Assembly (NCBI GenBank): GCA_009917545.1
Contig: QZDW01000005.1
Location: forward strand, 1 to 64,000
Length of the DNA stretch: 64,000 bases
Source: a bacterium 1XD42-76
Lineage (GTDB): Bacteria; Bacillota; Clostridia; Lachnospirales; Lachnospiraceae
Direction of reading: 5' to 3'
Shown here one piece after another: positions 7,937 through 17,338 of the stretch. Numbering within the stretch: the stretch's first letter is position 1; each line of letters begins with the position of its first letter. Made by a program: the position numbers and the translations under genes. The notes under the pieces are model-generated. The model did not search any database. It worked only from the letters and a program-made list of their open reading frames with translations, and was not told the origin of the DNA.

Positions 7937-10342
7937 TTACAATTTTTCCAAAGCGGCAAAGGAAGCGAACATTTTACGCACGCCAATGCGGTCAAATTCC
8001 ACCGTCACTTCATAATCCTTCCCGCCATCCACGATTGTCCTGACTGTCCCGTCGCCAAAGCGGGTATGGCGGACACGGTCTCCCTCCGCATAATCAAGAC
8101 TCTCTGCCTTTTGCACAGAAAAGCTTTTGCCAAACGCAGGGGCTTTGAAGCTTTTGGCTCCTGAAGGCGACGCATATGGGCTCCTCCCCCCGGCAGGAAA
8201 TGCCCCGCTGCCCGGTCGTCCTGTCACACTGTAAGAATGTCCGGCCATACTCCCGTCTGCCTTCGCGTGCCCGGCCTTTTCCATGTGATTTCCGAATGCC
8301 ACCCTGTCATATGTACCCGGCTTCGTGCCAAACATGCTGATCCCCTCAGAGTGCTCCCGCAAGGACCCGTTTTCTTCAAATTCATACCGCTTCTGCTTCT
8401 GTACCGCGTTTGATACACCGTAGGCACTTTCTTCTTCCATCAGCTCCTGCGGCACCTCGCCGATAAAGCGGCTGATACGGGAAAATCTCGTCTCCCCTTT
8501 TACCATCCTCTGCCTAGCTGCGGTAAACATCAGCCGTTTCTTTGCCCTCGTGATACCCACATAGCAAAGCCGCCGTTCCTCTTCCAGCGCTTCCTCATCC
8601 TCTGACATGGACATGGAACTGGGAAACAGTCCGTCCTCCATGCCGCTCAGATAAACATACGGAAATTCCAGGCCCTTGGCTGCATGTAATGTCATCAGGA
8701 TTACCCTGTCCTCCGAACCATCCATGCTGTCAATATCGGCCACCAGCGCCACTTCCTCCAGAAATCCGTCCAGCGTCGGTTCCTCTGCGTCCTCCCAGTA
8801 GGCCGCGGCCTTATTCATCAGTTCGTCAATATTTTCGCGTCTGGCCTTTGCCTCCTCTTCGCCTTCCTCCTCCAGCTCATCCGCATAGCCGGTCGTATTG
8901 AGAATGTGCTCAATAATCTCCCTGACCGGCAGCGCTTCCTGTACTTCTCTGCGGAAGCCTTCGATCAGAGCCGTAAATTTATCAATCTTTGCCGCAGCCT
9001 TTCCCACGCCCGGGACAGCGGCAATCCGCACTAACGCATCATAGAAATTCATGCCCCGCTCTGCAGCGAACAGATTGATCTTATTGATTGTCACCGCACC
9101 GATTCCGCGTTTGGGGACATTGATGATTCTCTGAACCGCCAGGTCATCCCTGCCGTTGGCGATCGTTTTCAGGTATGCAAGGACATCCTTGATTTCCTTG
9201 CGCTGATAAAAGTTCACCCCTCCTACGAGGCGGTAGGGAACATTATAGGCAATACAGCGCTCTTCCAAAAGCCGCGACTGTGCATTTGTGCGGTAAAGCA
9301 CTGCATAATCCTTCCAAGGACCGCCGTTTTTGGTAATATCCCTTATGATGCCGTCCGCCTCATCGACTGCATTGTCGAATACCCGCAGCCGTACCGGTTC
9401 TCCTGCCTCATTTTCTGTCCACAGCGTCTTATCCTTACGCCCCGTATTGTAGCGTATCACGCCGTTGGCTGCGTCAAGAATCGTCTTTGTCGAGCGGTAA
9501 TTCTGCTCGAGTTTTATGACGCGTGCGCCTGTAAATGTCTTTTCAAAGCTTAAAATGTTGCGGATGTTGGCGCCCCGGAAACGATAGATTGACTGGTCAT
9601 CGTCGCCTACCACGCAGATATTGCGGTATCTGGCAGCCAAAAGGCTGACGAGTTTAAACTGCACTGTATTCGTATCCTGATATTCGTCCACCATGATATA
9701 ACGGAAGCGATCCTGATAATAGGCCAGAATTTCCTCCCGTTTCTCAAAAAGTTCCACGGTTTTGACGAGAAGATCGTCAAAATCCAGCGCATTGTTTTTC
9801 TTAAGCTGCTTCTCGTACTCGATATAGATTTCTCCCAGCCGCTGCCCCCTCAGATCACCGGCGCTCTTTGCTGTGTCCATGAATTCCGCAGCCGTAATCA
9901 TCTCATTCTTGGCAGAGGATATGATACCCAGCACACCGCGTTCCCGGTACTGTTTGGAATCCAGATTCATGAGTTTGATAATCTGTTTCATCAAAGCGCG
10001 CTGATCGTCCGCGTCGTAGATGGAAAAGCTGGTGGTGTAGCCCAGGTTTTCAATGAACCTCCGCAGAATCCGTACACAGAGAGAGTGGAACGTACTCACC
10101 CATACACTGTCTCCATGCTCTGCCAGATCATTGACGCGCTCCCGCATTTCCCCGGCCGCTTTATTGGTAAAGGTGATGGCCAGGATATTCCACGGTTTTA
10201 CGCCTTCTTCGATCAAATGCGCCACACGGTATGTAAGCGCCCGGGTCTTGCCGGAACCCGCGCCCGCGAGAATCAAAAGGGGCCCGTCAGAATGAAGCAC
10301 GGCCTCCCGCTGCATCGGGTTTAAAGAATCATAGCTGTCCAT
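7937..10342 (-). CDS. pcrA: ATP-dependent DNA helicase PcrA/UvrD
   Basis: A superfamily 1A 3'-5' helicase of 801 residues, used in nucleotide excision repair and rolling-circle replication. Visible motifs are Walker A AGAGSGKT, motif II VDEYQDTN, motif III GDDDQSIYRFRGA, motif IV QNYRST, motif V TLHAAKGLEFPYVYL and motif VI YVGITRAKKRL. The C-terminus is the Tudor-like PcrA tail (DRVRHTRFGDGTV...VEFD) that contacts RNA polymerase. AGGGAGGACAACG before MDSYDSLNPMQ fixes this start; the longer upstream reading frame is not part of the protein. Confidence 0.97.
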   Translation of the reverse strand: MDSYDSLNPMQREAVLHSDGPLLILAGAGSGKTRALTYRVAHLIEEGVKPWNILAITFTNKAAGEMRERVNDLAEHGDSVWVSTFHSLCVRILRRFIENLGYTTSFSIYDADDQRALMKQIIKLMNLDSKQYRERGVLGIISSAKNEMITAAEFMDTAKSAGDLRGQRLGEIYIEYEKQLKKNNALDFDDLLVKTVELFEKREEILAYYQDRFRYIMVDEYQDTNTVQFKLVSLLAARYRNICVVGDDDQSIYRFRGANIRNILSFEKTFTGARVIKLEQNYRSTKTILDAANGVIRYNTGRKDKTLWTENEAGEPVRLRVFDNAVDEADGIIRDITKNGGPWKDYAVLYRTNAQSRLLEERCIAYNVPYRLVGGVNFYQRKEIKDVLAYLKTIANGRDDLAVQRIINVPKRGIGAVTINKINLFAAERGMNFYDALVRIAAVPGVGKAAAKIDKFTALIEGFRREVQEALPVREIIEHILNTTGYADELEEEGEEEAKARRENIDELMNKAAAYWEDAEEPTLDGFLEEVALVADIDSMDGSEDRVILMTLHAAKGLEFPYVYLSGMEDGLFPSSMSMSEDEEALEEERRLCYVGITRAKKRLMFTAARQRMVKGETRFSRISRFIGEVPQELMEEESAYGVSNAVQKQKRYEFEENGSLREHSEGISMFGTKPGTYDRVAFGNHMEKAGHAKADGSMAGHSYSVTGRPGSGAFPAGGRSPYASPSGAKSFKAPAFGKSFSVQKAESLDYAEGDRVRHTRFGDGTVRTIVDGGKDYEVTVEFDRIGVRKMFASFAALEKL

Positions 10343-10553
10343 CGTTGTCCTCCCTGTAGGAAATAAAAGTGTGAAAGCGCAGAGGCCGCAGGCACAAAGC
10401 GGTTTCATGGCAGATGCACGGATCGTCCAGCTCGGCTGAACCGTTACTGTCTGACGACATTCTATCATATTTTCATACCCCTGTCCAGCGAATCAAAGGA
10501 CTGCTTAAGGAGCGCCATTTCATGGAATTACGTCAAAAAAACATATTTGCCTC

Positions 10554-10582
10554 TTGTCATCTGGTTTTTAATACTATATAAT
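10554..10582 (+). promoter_or_regulatory. Promoter of the DUF1836 gene
   Basis: TTGTCA, a 17-nt spacer, then TATAAT, 21 nt before the ATG at 10604, with AAAGGAG as ribosome binding site. The gene diverges from pcrA. Confidence 0.7.
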
Positions 10583-10603
10583 GTCTTATGAAAGGAGTCT
10601 TTT

Positions 10604-11215
10604 ATGAAAATGAACGATATGCGTCTGCAGTCCCTGCTTTCGCACCTTGACAGTTTGGAACATATTGATGTGAAGGACATCCCACAGATTGATTTATATA
10701 TGGATCAAGTCACGACTTTTATGGAAAAGCATCTCGCGGATATGAAGCGTTATCCCGACGACAAGATCCTCACCAAGACCATGATTAATAATTATGCCAA
10801 AAATAACCTTCTTCCCCCGCCGGTAAAGAAACGTTATAATCAGGAACATATTCTGCTGCTTGTATTTATCTATTATTTTAAGAACCTTCTTAATTTTAAT
10901 GATATTGAAACGATCCTCTCCCATGTCACGGAGCATCATTTCGGAGAAAATACGCTTCCTCTCTCTGAAGTTTACACAGAGATCTTTTCGATGGGACATG
11001 ATCAGATGGCAGAATTAAAAAAGGATGTGGCGAAGAAATTTAAGATGGCAGGACAGACCTTCCAGCATACTGATGTGGACGAGTCCGGACGGGATGCACT
11101 GCAGCTCTTTGCCTTTATCTGTGAGCTTGCTTTTGATGTCTATCTGAAAAAACAGATGATTGAACGGCTTACAGACGAAATCCGCGCACAGAACCCTCCT
11201 CCCAAAAAGAAATGA
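10604..11215 (+). CDS. DUF1836 domain-containing protein
   Basis: A 203-residue protein of the DUF1836 family, which is conserved in Firmicutes and lacks a firm function. It contains LTKTMINNYAKNNLLPPPVKKRYNQEHILLLVFIYYFKN, a helix-turn-helix-like region with the family's 'MINNYxKxxxLPPPxxKRY' signature. The C-terminal half is helical and ends in a charged NPPPKKK. The layout suggests a DNA-binding regulator, but that is inference. A good promoter and ribosome binding site precede it. Confidence 0.85.
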   Translation: MKMNDMRLQSLLSHLDSLEHIDVKDIPQIDLYMDQVTTFMEKHLADMKRYPDDKILTKTMINNYAKNNLLPPPVKKRYNQEHILLLVFIYYFKNLLNFNDIETILSHVTEHHFGENTLPLSEVYTEIFSMGHDQMAELKKDVAKKFKMAGQTFQHTDVDESGRDALQLFAFICELAFDVYLKKQMIERLTDEIRAQNPPPKKK

Positions 11216-11307
11216 GCGGTCCCTGGTGTGCCAGATACCATTCAGGAAAACCGGACAGGCAGGCGTGAGCCAAAACGCTCTGCCGCCTGATGATCCGGCC
11301 CTGTCCT

Positions 11308-11607
11308 TTATTCCGTTTTCTTATTCTCCAGCCTTGCAAATACCATATCGTAGCCGTCGTTTCCATAATTTAATGAACGGTTTACACGGCTGATGGTCGC
11401 CGTGGATGCTCCGGTGGATTCTGCAATATCCAGGTATGTCTTTTTTTCACGCAGCATTTTTGCCACCTCATAGCGCTGTGACAGAGATAAAAGTTCATTC
11501 ACTGTACAGACATCCTCAAAAAATGCATAGCATTCCTCCGGTGTTTTTAAGGTCAGAATCGCCTCAAACAAATGATCGACTGCTTCCCCTCTGATTTTTT
11601 TGTTCAT
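11308..11607 (-). CDS. YerC/YecD-family TrpR-like regulator
   Basis: A 99-residue protein with a TrpR-type helix-turn-helix: ELLSLSQRYEVAKMLREKKTYLDIAESTGASTATISRVNRSLNYGNDGY. The STATISRVNR recognition helix is the family hallmark. It probably binds DNA near its own gene, but the ligand is unknown. In Bacillus a yerC gene also neighbours pcrA, so the context fits. It converges with the DUF1836 gene. Confidence 0.9.
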   Translation of the reverse strand: MNKKIRGEAVDHLFEAILTLKTPEECYAFFEDVCTVNELLSLSQRYEVAKMLREKKTYLDIAESTGASTATISRVNRSLNYGNDGYDMVFARLENKKTE

Positions 11608-11849
11608 GATCTCTTCCCCTTTTTGCTAATATTCCCGGCATTGTTTCCATTTTGCAACAGAAGCTCCCTTTTCCTCAATGCATTATTGTCATTTTAACAC
11701 ATTAAAGTTCTTAAGTCCAGCATTTCCTGAAAATATGTAAAATACCTAAACTTTGCGGTGGTAAAATTTACAGCGCACCTCAGGATGGCAGAATCTCTGC
11801 CGTAACGGGACTCGTTTTCTGCAAAAACAGATGTCCGTTTTCCATATCA

Positions 11850-12509
11850 CTATGCGTCAAGAGCCGCATAGATCTCTGCTGGTTTCTCAATCAGATATTC
11901 CGGGCTCAGGCTTTCGAGCTCATCACGCCCGCGGAATCCCCAGAGTACGCCGACCGTTGTCATACCCGCGTTTTTTCCGGTTCTCATATCCGTATTTGTG
12001 TCGCCAAAATACAGACATTCCCGAGGTTCTGCCCCCAGCTTACGGGCAGCAGTCAGCGCTCCTGTTGGATCCGGCTTTCTGGGAATATCATTGCTCTCCC
12101 CGATAATCGCATCAAAAAATCCTTTTCCGAATACCGCCTCGACCGTATCCACTGCCTGACCGTGCGGCTTATTGGAAACAACAGCTAACTTGAGCCCCTG
12201 TTCCCTCGCGTATTGCAAAAGTTCTGTAATCCCTTCATAGGCATGCAGCTCATAAAGACAGTTTTTAGAGAAAATTTCCATATAGACCGGCAGAATTTCC
12301 TCATAATGGAGCAGTTCCTCGTCCCCGCAGGCTAAGAGCGAACGGCGCATCTGCATCTTGTAGCCATCCCCCACGATCGTCATCATCTGTTCCTCATTTA
12401 AAGGCCCCAGTCCAAAGCGGGCCAGCGCCAGATTGGTGCAGTAGACAAGTGCATGAATCGAGTTGACAAGTGTTCCATCCAGATCAAAAATCAGGCCTTT
12501 ATATTTCAT
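11850..12509 (-). CDS. HAD-family phosphatase, phosphoglycolate phosphatase-like
   Basis: 219 residues, the usual length for Gph/PgmB-type HAD hydrolases. Motif I is FDLDGTLVNS (nucleophile Asp), motif II VVSNKP, motif III lysine lies in RKPDPTG, and motif IV YFGDTNTDM. The cap domain lies between motifs I and II. Likely substrates are small phosphorylated metabolites (phosphoglycolate or similar); the sequence cannot decide. Standalone on the minus strand. Confidence 0.88.
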   Translation of the reverse strand: MKYKGLIFDLDGTLVNSIHALVYCTNLALARFGLGPLNEEQMMTIVGDGYKMQMRRSLLACGDEELLHYEEILPVYMEIFSKNCLYELHAYEGITELLQYAREQGLKLAVVSNKPHGQAVDTVEAVFGKGFFDAIIGESNDIPRKPDPTGALTAARKLGAEPRECLYFGDTNTDMRTGKNAGMTTVGVLWGFRGRDELESLSPEYLIEKPAEIYAALDA

Positions 12510-12796
12510 ATTCCTTACATCCCCTCTTTGTAAAACTCATTCGTTTCCTGCGCCAAAGACACGCCGCAGGGCGGTTTATGGAAGAATCATAGCATTTCTT
12601 ATCTGTAATGGCAAGAGATAAAATAATCTGCCACGCAAAAAGTCTGCTACCGGCCATCTTTGGACACAGACTGCGCGTTTGGGAATTTAAGATATATTTC
12701 GTCGCGATCTTTCACAATTTGTTCCGGCCTGTAGGAAAAATATTCTCCCGCCGCTACTTGTCAAGGATGTATTCATCCTTTTTCATCACTTTTTCT

Positions 12797-12974
12797 TTAT
12801 TTTCCCTGTTTCCCATGCTCTAAATCATGGAGAATTACATGCTTTAGCTTGTCCTCTACGCTTTGGGTACTGGTAACCGAAAAATGTACCTCGACTAAAT
12901 ACCTTGTCTTGTCAATCTTCTGTTGTAAACAGGGCGTTAATCGCTCTGTGGTGTGGTTTGAATGTTGTCGCTCA
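12797..12974 (-). pseudogene. TnpW-like gene, frameshifted
   Basis: AAAGGAGGAAC precedes an ATG at 12974 that opens MSDNIQTTPQS and then stops. The conserved core (QKIDKTRYLVEVHFSVTSTQSVEDKLKHVILHDLEH) continues in another frame to 12797. An indel near 12938 explains this. It is paralogous to 3862-4053 and marks a transposon scar beside the Rpn gene. Confidence 0.65.
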
Positions 12975-13070
12975 TGTTCCTCCTTTTGAGCGCAAAAAAG
13001 GCGCATGGTTTACAATTTACTGTTTCATACGCCTTTACGCTGTTATTTTGATATTAAATTGTTTTACCGA

Positions 13071-13931
13071 TTATGCTAACTGCATAATTTCGGTTTCGAT
13101 TTCTTTTAACTCATCGAATGACAGTGTAGATACACAATCTGCAATTTCTTCAAGTGTCATTTTGCCTTTTCTTATTAACTGTTCCGCCATTGCTCTTTCT
13201 GTATCATGCCTTTCACTCTTGATAAACGACTTCATAATCTGTTCCTCATCAAACAAACTCATCATAATCGTCACAACCTCCTTTTCCCTGTCAAGCAAAT
13301 ATTCCTTTAAGACATTCCTGTCTTTGCATATGCGAATCGTTTCCGTAACTGCCTTTTGTGCCATTCCGTGCTGTTTTGTCTGCTCGTTAAAAACTTTGCA
13401 GAAAATAATGTACTGGTTAATAATGTCATCTGTATCGCTTTCATAGATAACCTTTGCTTTTACCTCAATATCTATATCCGCGCTCTCGAAAAATTCTTTG
13501 GACAAAGATATTTTATCGGGTTTCCCCCCTTTGTTTCCCGTAAAAATCACATAAAGTTCGGGCTTCGGCATTTTTACTTTCCTGCTTTTGTAATAGTCTT
13601 GGCAGGTACGGTGAAAATATTCGTGATAGCTTTGCGCCAGATACAGCAAAACTCTTACTAAAATATTCACTGTCCATGTAGATTGTGCCTCCACAAGTAT
13701 CATCAGCTTATTATTAGCAATAAAACCTAAATCATTATACAGATTATCCGTCAATACATTTGTGATCGTCACATCTGTAAGGGAGTCCTCTGTCGCTGTG
13801 GTATCCTCCGGGTGAAGCGTTTTATACAGCTTTAGCAGATAACTCTTATTTTGAAAAAGGTCAAGGAATACGCTGTTTTTCGCGGTACGCTTTGCCATGA
13901 CTTTCTCTATCTGTTCTGCATTATCTGACAC
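13071..13931 (-). CDS. Rpn-family PD-(D/E)XK nuclease/transposase-like protein
   Basis: 286 residues of the Rpn (recombination-promoting nuclease) type. The N-terminal half reads AKRTAKNSVFLDLFQNKSYLLKLYKTLHPED. A catalytic-like segment follows: DVTITNVLTDNLYNDLGFIANNKLMILVEAQSTW, where D, E and Q form the PD-(D/E)XK-type core (E-x-Q as third ligands). The C-terminus is helical (RHDTERAMAEQLIRKGKMTLEEIADC). Such proteins nick or cut DNA and promote recombination. Intact; a second, divergent family member lies at 56006-56980. Confidence 0.88.
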   Translation of the reverse strand: MSDNAEQIEKVMAKRTAKNSVFLDLFQNKSYLLKLYKTLHPEDTTATEDSLTDVTITNVLTDNLYNDLGFIANNKLMILVEAQSTWTVNILVRVLLYLAQSYHEYFHRTCQDYYKSRKVKMPKPELYVIFTGNKGGKPDKISLSKEFFESADIDIEVKAKVIYESDTDDIINQYIIFCKVFNEQTKQHGMAQKAVTETIRICKDRNVLKEYLLDREKEVVTIMMSLFDEEQIMKSFIKSERHDTERAMAEQLIRKGKMTLEEIADCVSTLSFDELKEIETEIMQLA

Positions 13932-14038
13932 TTTACCACCTCGATTTCTAAAAATCTATGGCACAAGATACGATATATCCTGCTCCTGCCACACTTCAAT
14001 TATACAAAAAAACGCTTGTCTTTACAATAAAATTCACA

Positions 14039-14550
14039 TTAAATTTCTTCCTCCCTCCGTTTCATTTTGCCCTGTTGCCTGTTCTGCTGTCGGCTCTCGT
14101 TCTGAAGCTCCCTCTCAAGGTTCTTTTTGTTATAACTGATTATCTCTGCATACGCTCCTCTAATTCGGGGTACTTCGATAAGCTGTCCTTATGCTCCCTA
14201 TCGTATTTCATCTTAGCAAGTCCTTTGAGTTACTGGCTCTCCTTATAGGTGGCTTGGACTGGTTCATAGAAGGCATACATGTTTGACCGTTCTTTTAATC
14301 GGTTTAGTTTCTGCCCCTTGGAAAGATGTACCGTTTCCAACTGTTGATGTTTCTGCTCTCTGTCCTCTGTAAATTTCGCAAGGCTCTCAAAGATGTCTAT
14401 TTTCCTTATCGTGATGAATTTCTCCGCATTGTCGGCTGACTGCAAGGCGGTTCTGTCGGATGTTTTTCATAGGTGCTTTCCGCTGACAATAGGCAGGGCA
14501 AGCCTGCCTTTGCGTTCCCTCACTTTTGCAATCATTTCCAATATTCATCT
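14039..14550 (-). pseudogene. Eroded mobilisation/recombinase C-terminal remnant
   Basis: Successive minus-strand frames read SADNAEKFITI, then FESLAKFTEDREQKHQQL, KLNRLKERSNMYAFYEPVQ, LKGLAKMKYDREHKDSLSKY and ELQNESRQQNRQQGKMKRRE before a stop. At least two frame changes are needed. The composition (long charged helix) fits the C-terminal part of relaxase-like mobilisation proteins, and NAEKFI resembles the tail of TnpX-type recombinases. Exact family not resolved. With TnpW and Rpn it marks a decayed element at 12.8-14.6 kb. Confidence 0.4.
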
Positions 14551-14745
14551 GTACTTTCTGTATTGTCCTGTTCGTACGCATCGCATAGCGCGGAATCTGC
14601 CGCCTTCCAATGTGCCCGTATCCCCGTGTTACCAGGCTGTCCCCGGCAGCGTACATGAATACAGGGAGATTGGATTTCATAAAATATGGAACTCCTTCGG
14701 CTGTTTTTCATACTATAAGACATCATCATATTTCCGGAGGAAACC

Positions 14746-15741
14746 ATGAAAAAAATCATAACGCTTGCAGCCGTCACCGGCCTCATTCTGGCTGCCGTCA
14801 CCGGCTGCCAGAAAAAGGACGGGGGGCTGACTCCTGTCACCCTGAATGAGGTGGCGCATTCGATTTTCTATGCCCCGCAGTATGCAGCGATCGAACTCGG
14901 ATATTTTGAAGAGGAAGGCATCGAATTAACACTTGTAAACGGAGCCGGTGCAGACAAGGTCATGACTGCCCTCGTTGCCAAGGAAGCTGATATCGGTTTC
15001 ATGGGCTCGGAGGCATCCATCTACACATATGCGGGCGGGGAAAAGGATTACGCCGTCAATTTCGCCCAGCTCACCCAGCGCGCCGGCAATTTCCTCGTCG
15101 GCAGAGAGCCGGAAGAGGATTTTAAATGGGAAGATCTTGCGGGGAAGAAGGTGCTCGGAGGGCGGGCAGGCGGTATGCCCCAGATGGTCTTTGAATACAT
15201 TTTGAAAACGCATGGGATTGACCCGCAAAATGATCTCTCCATCGACCAGAGCATCAGCTTTGGCCTGACAGCTGCTGCCTTTACCAGTAACGACGCTGAC
15301 TACACCGTAGAATTCGAGCCCTTTGCCACTGGTCTGGAGATGGAAGGCAACGGTTATGTTGTCGCCTCTCTGGGTAAAGATTCCGGTTATGTACCCTACA
15401 CAGCCTACTGCGCCAAAAAAAGCTATATGGAGCAGAATCCGGAGATTATCCAGAAATTTACGAATGCAATCCAGAAAGGACTTGATTATGTAAATTCCCA
15501 CTCGGCTCAGGAAATTGCCGAGACGATTCAACCACAGTTTAAAGAAACTGATCTGGAAGCCATATCCCGTATCGTGGAACGCTATAAAGAACAGGATACC
15601 TGGAAAGGCGATACCATTTTCGAGGAGGAAAGCTTCGATCTCTTGCAGAATATCCTGGAGGAAGCCGGGGAGCTTCCCGCCCGCGTTCCTTATTCCGACC
15701 TTGTAACCACTGATTTTGCCAAAAAGGCGGCCGGAAAATAA
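14746..15741 (+). CDS. ABC-transporter substrate-binding lipoprotein, NMT1/THI5-like
   Basis: 331 residues. A type II signal with lipobox AAVTGC anchors it to the membrane. The mature part has the NMT1/SsuA-like fold: EVAHSIFYAPQYAAIELGYFEEEGIELTLVNGAGADKVMTAL, then DIGFMGSEAS and LAGKKVLGGRAGGMPQMVFEY. Relatives bind sulfonates, nitrate or thiamine-pyrimidine precursors; the ligand cannot be read here. Unusually, no permease or ATPase gene is nearby. AGGAGG precedes the start at normal spacing. Confidence 0.88.
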   Translation: MKKIITLAAVTGLILAAVTGCQKKDGGLTPVTLNEVAHSIFYAPQYAAIELGYFEEEGIELTLVNGAGADKVMTALVAKEADIGFMGSEASIYTYAGGEKDYAVNFAQLTQRAGNFLVGREPEEDFKWEDLAGKKVLGGRAGGMPQMVFEYILKTHGIDPQNDLSIDQSISFGLTAAAFTSNDADYTVEFEPFATGLEMEGNGYVVASLGKDSGYVPYTAYCAKKSYMEQNPEIIQKFTNAIQKGLDYVNSHSAQEIAETIQPQFKETDLEAISRIVERYKEQDTWKGDTIFEEESFDLLQNILEEAGELPARVPYSDLVTTDFAKKAAGK

Positions 15742-15759
15742 TCCTGCCTGTATAATCAA

Positions 15760-15798
15760 GCGCCTGCACAATACGGAACATCCGCTCTGTGCAGGCGT
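15760..15798 (+). terminator. Stem-loop after the substrate-binding protein gene
   Basis: GCGCCTGCACA and TGTGCAGGCGT pair around a 17-nt loop, 19 nt after the stop. The T-tract is weak (TCACTCCCAT). Probably a terminator. Confidence 0.55.
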
Positions 15799-16039
15799 CA
15801 CTCCCATGTCATTCATTACCGATTTTTTGAATTCTGTCAATTCTGTTTCCATATCTGATGTTCTGTGCTGCACCTCCCATATTTTACGATCCACAGACAA
15901 TCGAACGAGCCAATTGCTATATCATTTTCTATCATATCCCCTTTTTTGACATTTTTACCAACCCTTAATCTCTCTTTTATTCAACAGCTTCATGATAAAT
16001 CAGGCAGCAAAAAAATCCCAGAATAAATTTATTTCGTTC

Positions 16040-16068
16040 TTTACAACTTAAGAAAAAGGTGATATACT
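16040..16068 (+). promoter_or_regulatory. Promoter of the amidohydrolase/permease operon
   Basis: TTTACA, a 17-nt spacer and TATACT, about 90 nt before the ATG at 16160. The rest of 15800-16039 holds nothing recognisable. Confidence 0.6.
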
Positions 16069-16159
16069 AACTCCCATATATTCTTTTTCACTTTAAAGTA
16101 CTATACGCTTTTATGTGTTAATACTACAATTTACCATATTCAAAAGGAGAACAATTCAA

Positions 16160-17335
16160 ATGAAAGAACAGATTCAGGCTATCACCAATGCATACAAAGA
16201 ACGGCAGCTCGCTCATTTCCACCATCTGCACGCTCATCCCGAGCTGTCTTTTGAGGAATATGGAACGAGTGCATATATTAAAGAAACGCTCACCAAGGCA
16301 GGCGTTACTCTGGCAGACGGCATTCACGGCACCAGCGTAGTCGGTATCCTGGAAGGCAGCGAGCCGGGCCCGACCATCGCATTCCGCGCGGACATCGACG
16401 CTCTTCCTGTGGAGGAGGACAACGACCTCGAATATAAATCCACTGTTCCGGGCAAAATGCACGCCTGCGGACATGACAGCCATACTGCCACCCTGCTTAC
16501 CTTCGCCGAGCTTTTAGCAGAACACCGCGATCTCATTAAGGGTAAAGTAAAATTTCTCTTCCAGTGTGCCGAGGAAAAGCTTCCGGGCGGTGCGCTCGGC
16601 CTTTGTGAGGACGGAGCCATCGATGATGTGGACGCCGTATATGGTCTGCACTGCTCTGCTCTCATCCCGTTAGGTGAGATGCTTTCCAACGAAGGCCCGA
16701 ACTCCGCCTGCATCGGTATTTATGAAGTTAAGGTACATGGCAAAGGCGGCCACGGCAGCTCCCCGCATCAGGCTGTCAATCCCGTACCGGCTGCATGTGC
16801 GCTGGCGTCCTCCATCAACCAGATTCTGGCAGAGAAGGCAAGTCCATTAGAGAAAGCGGTATTTACTGTTTCCTATATTAACGGTGGGCAGTACCCCAAT
16901 ATTATTCCCTCAGATGTGACACTGGGCGGCAATATCCGCACCTTCAACAATGAACTGACGGACGAGCTGTTCAAACAGCTTAAGAACTTCTGCAACGGAA
17001 TCTGCGCCGCATATGGATGTACTTGTGATGTCACGACCACGGTCGGCTATCCGGCCACGATCAATAAGCCCGAAGAGACCGCCATCGTGAGATCGGCGAT
17101 CGAGGGGATGGGATATTCCTGGCATTCCGCGGAGCCGGCTCTCGGCGGCGAGGATTTCAGCTATTATCTGCTGAAGAAGCCCGGCAGCTTTTTCAGCGTC
17201 GGCATGCAGGATCCGGACAAGGTCGCCACAGCCGCGCCGCATCATAACTGCCACTTTAAGCTTGACCAGAGAGGACTTCTGATTGCTCTTGAGCTGGAAC
17301 TTGCCATCTACTTAAAAGAGCTGGAAAGGAGATAA
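16160..17335 (+). CDS. M20-family amidohydrolase
   Basis: A metal-dependent hydrolase of 391 residues of the M20D (hippuricase/N-acyl-amino-acid amidohydrolase) type. Motifs include HAHPELSFEEYGT, DIDALPVEE, MHACGHDSHTATLL (metal ligands), the FLFQCAEEKLPGGA catalytic glutamate, a dimerisation insert VHGKGGHGSSPHQ, and the C-terminal LGGEDFSYYL. It likely releases an amino acid from an N-acylated or peptide-like substrate in the cytosol. AAAAGGAG before MKEQIQAI supports this start. Three nt separate it from a permease gene, so the two form an operon, probably uptake plus cleavage of one substrate. Confidence 0.9.
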   Translation: MKEQIQAITNAYKERQLAHFHHLHAHPELSFEEYGTSAYIKETLTKAGVTLADGIHGTSVVGILEGSEPGPTIAFRADIDALPVEEDNDLEYKSTVPGKMHACGHDSHTATLLTFAELLAEHRDLIKGKVKFLFQCAEEKLPGGALGLCEDGAIDDVDAVYGLHCSALIPLGEMLSNEGPNSACIGIYEVKVHGKGGHGSSPHQAVNPVPAACALASSINQILAEKASPLEKAVFTVSYINGGQYPNIIPSDVTLGGNIRTFNNELTDELFKQLKNFCNGICAAYGCTCDVTTTVGYPATINKPEETAIVRSAIEGMGYSWHSAEPALGGEDFSYYLLKKPGSFFSVGMQDPDKVATAAPHHNCHFKLDQRGLLIALELELAIYLKELERR

Positions 17336-17338
17336 GCC

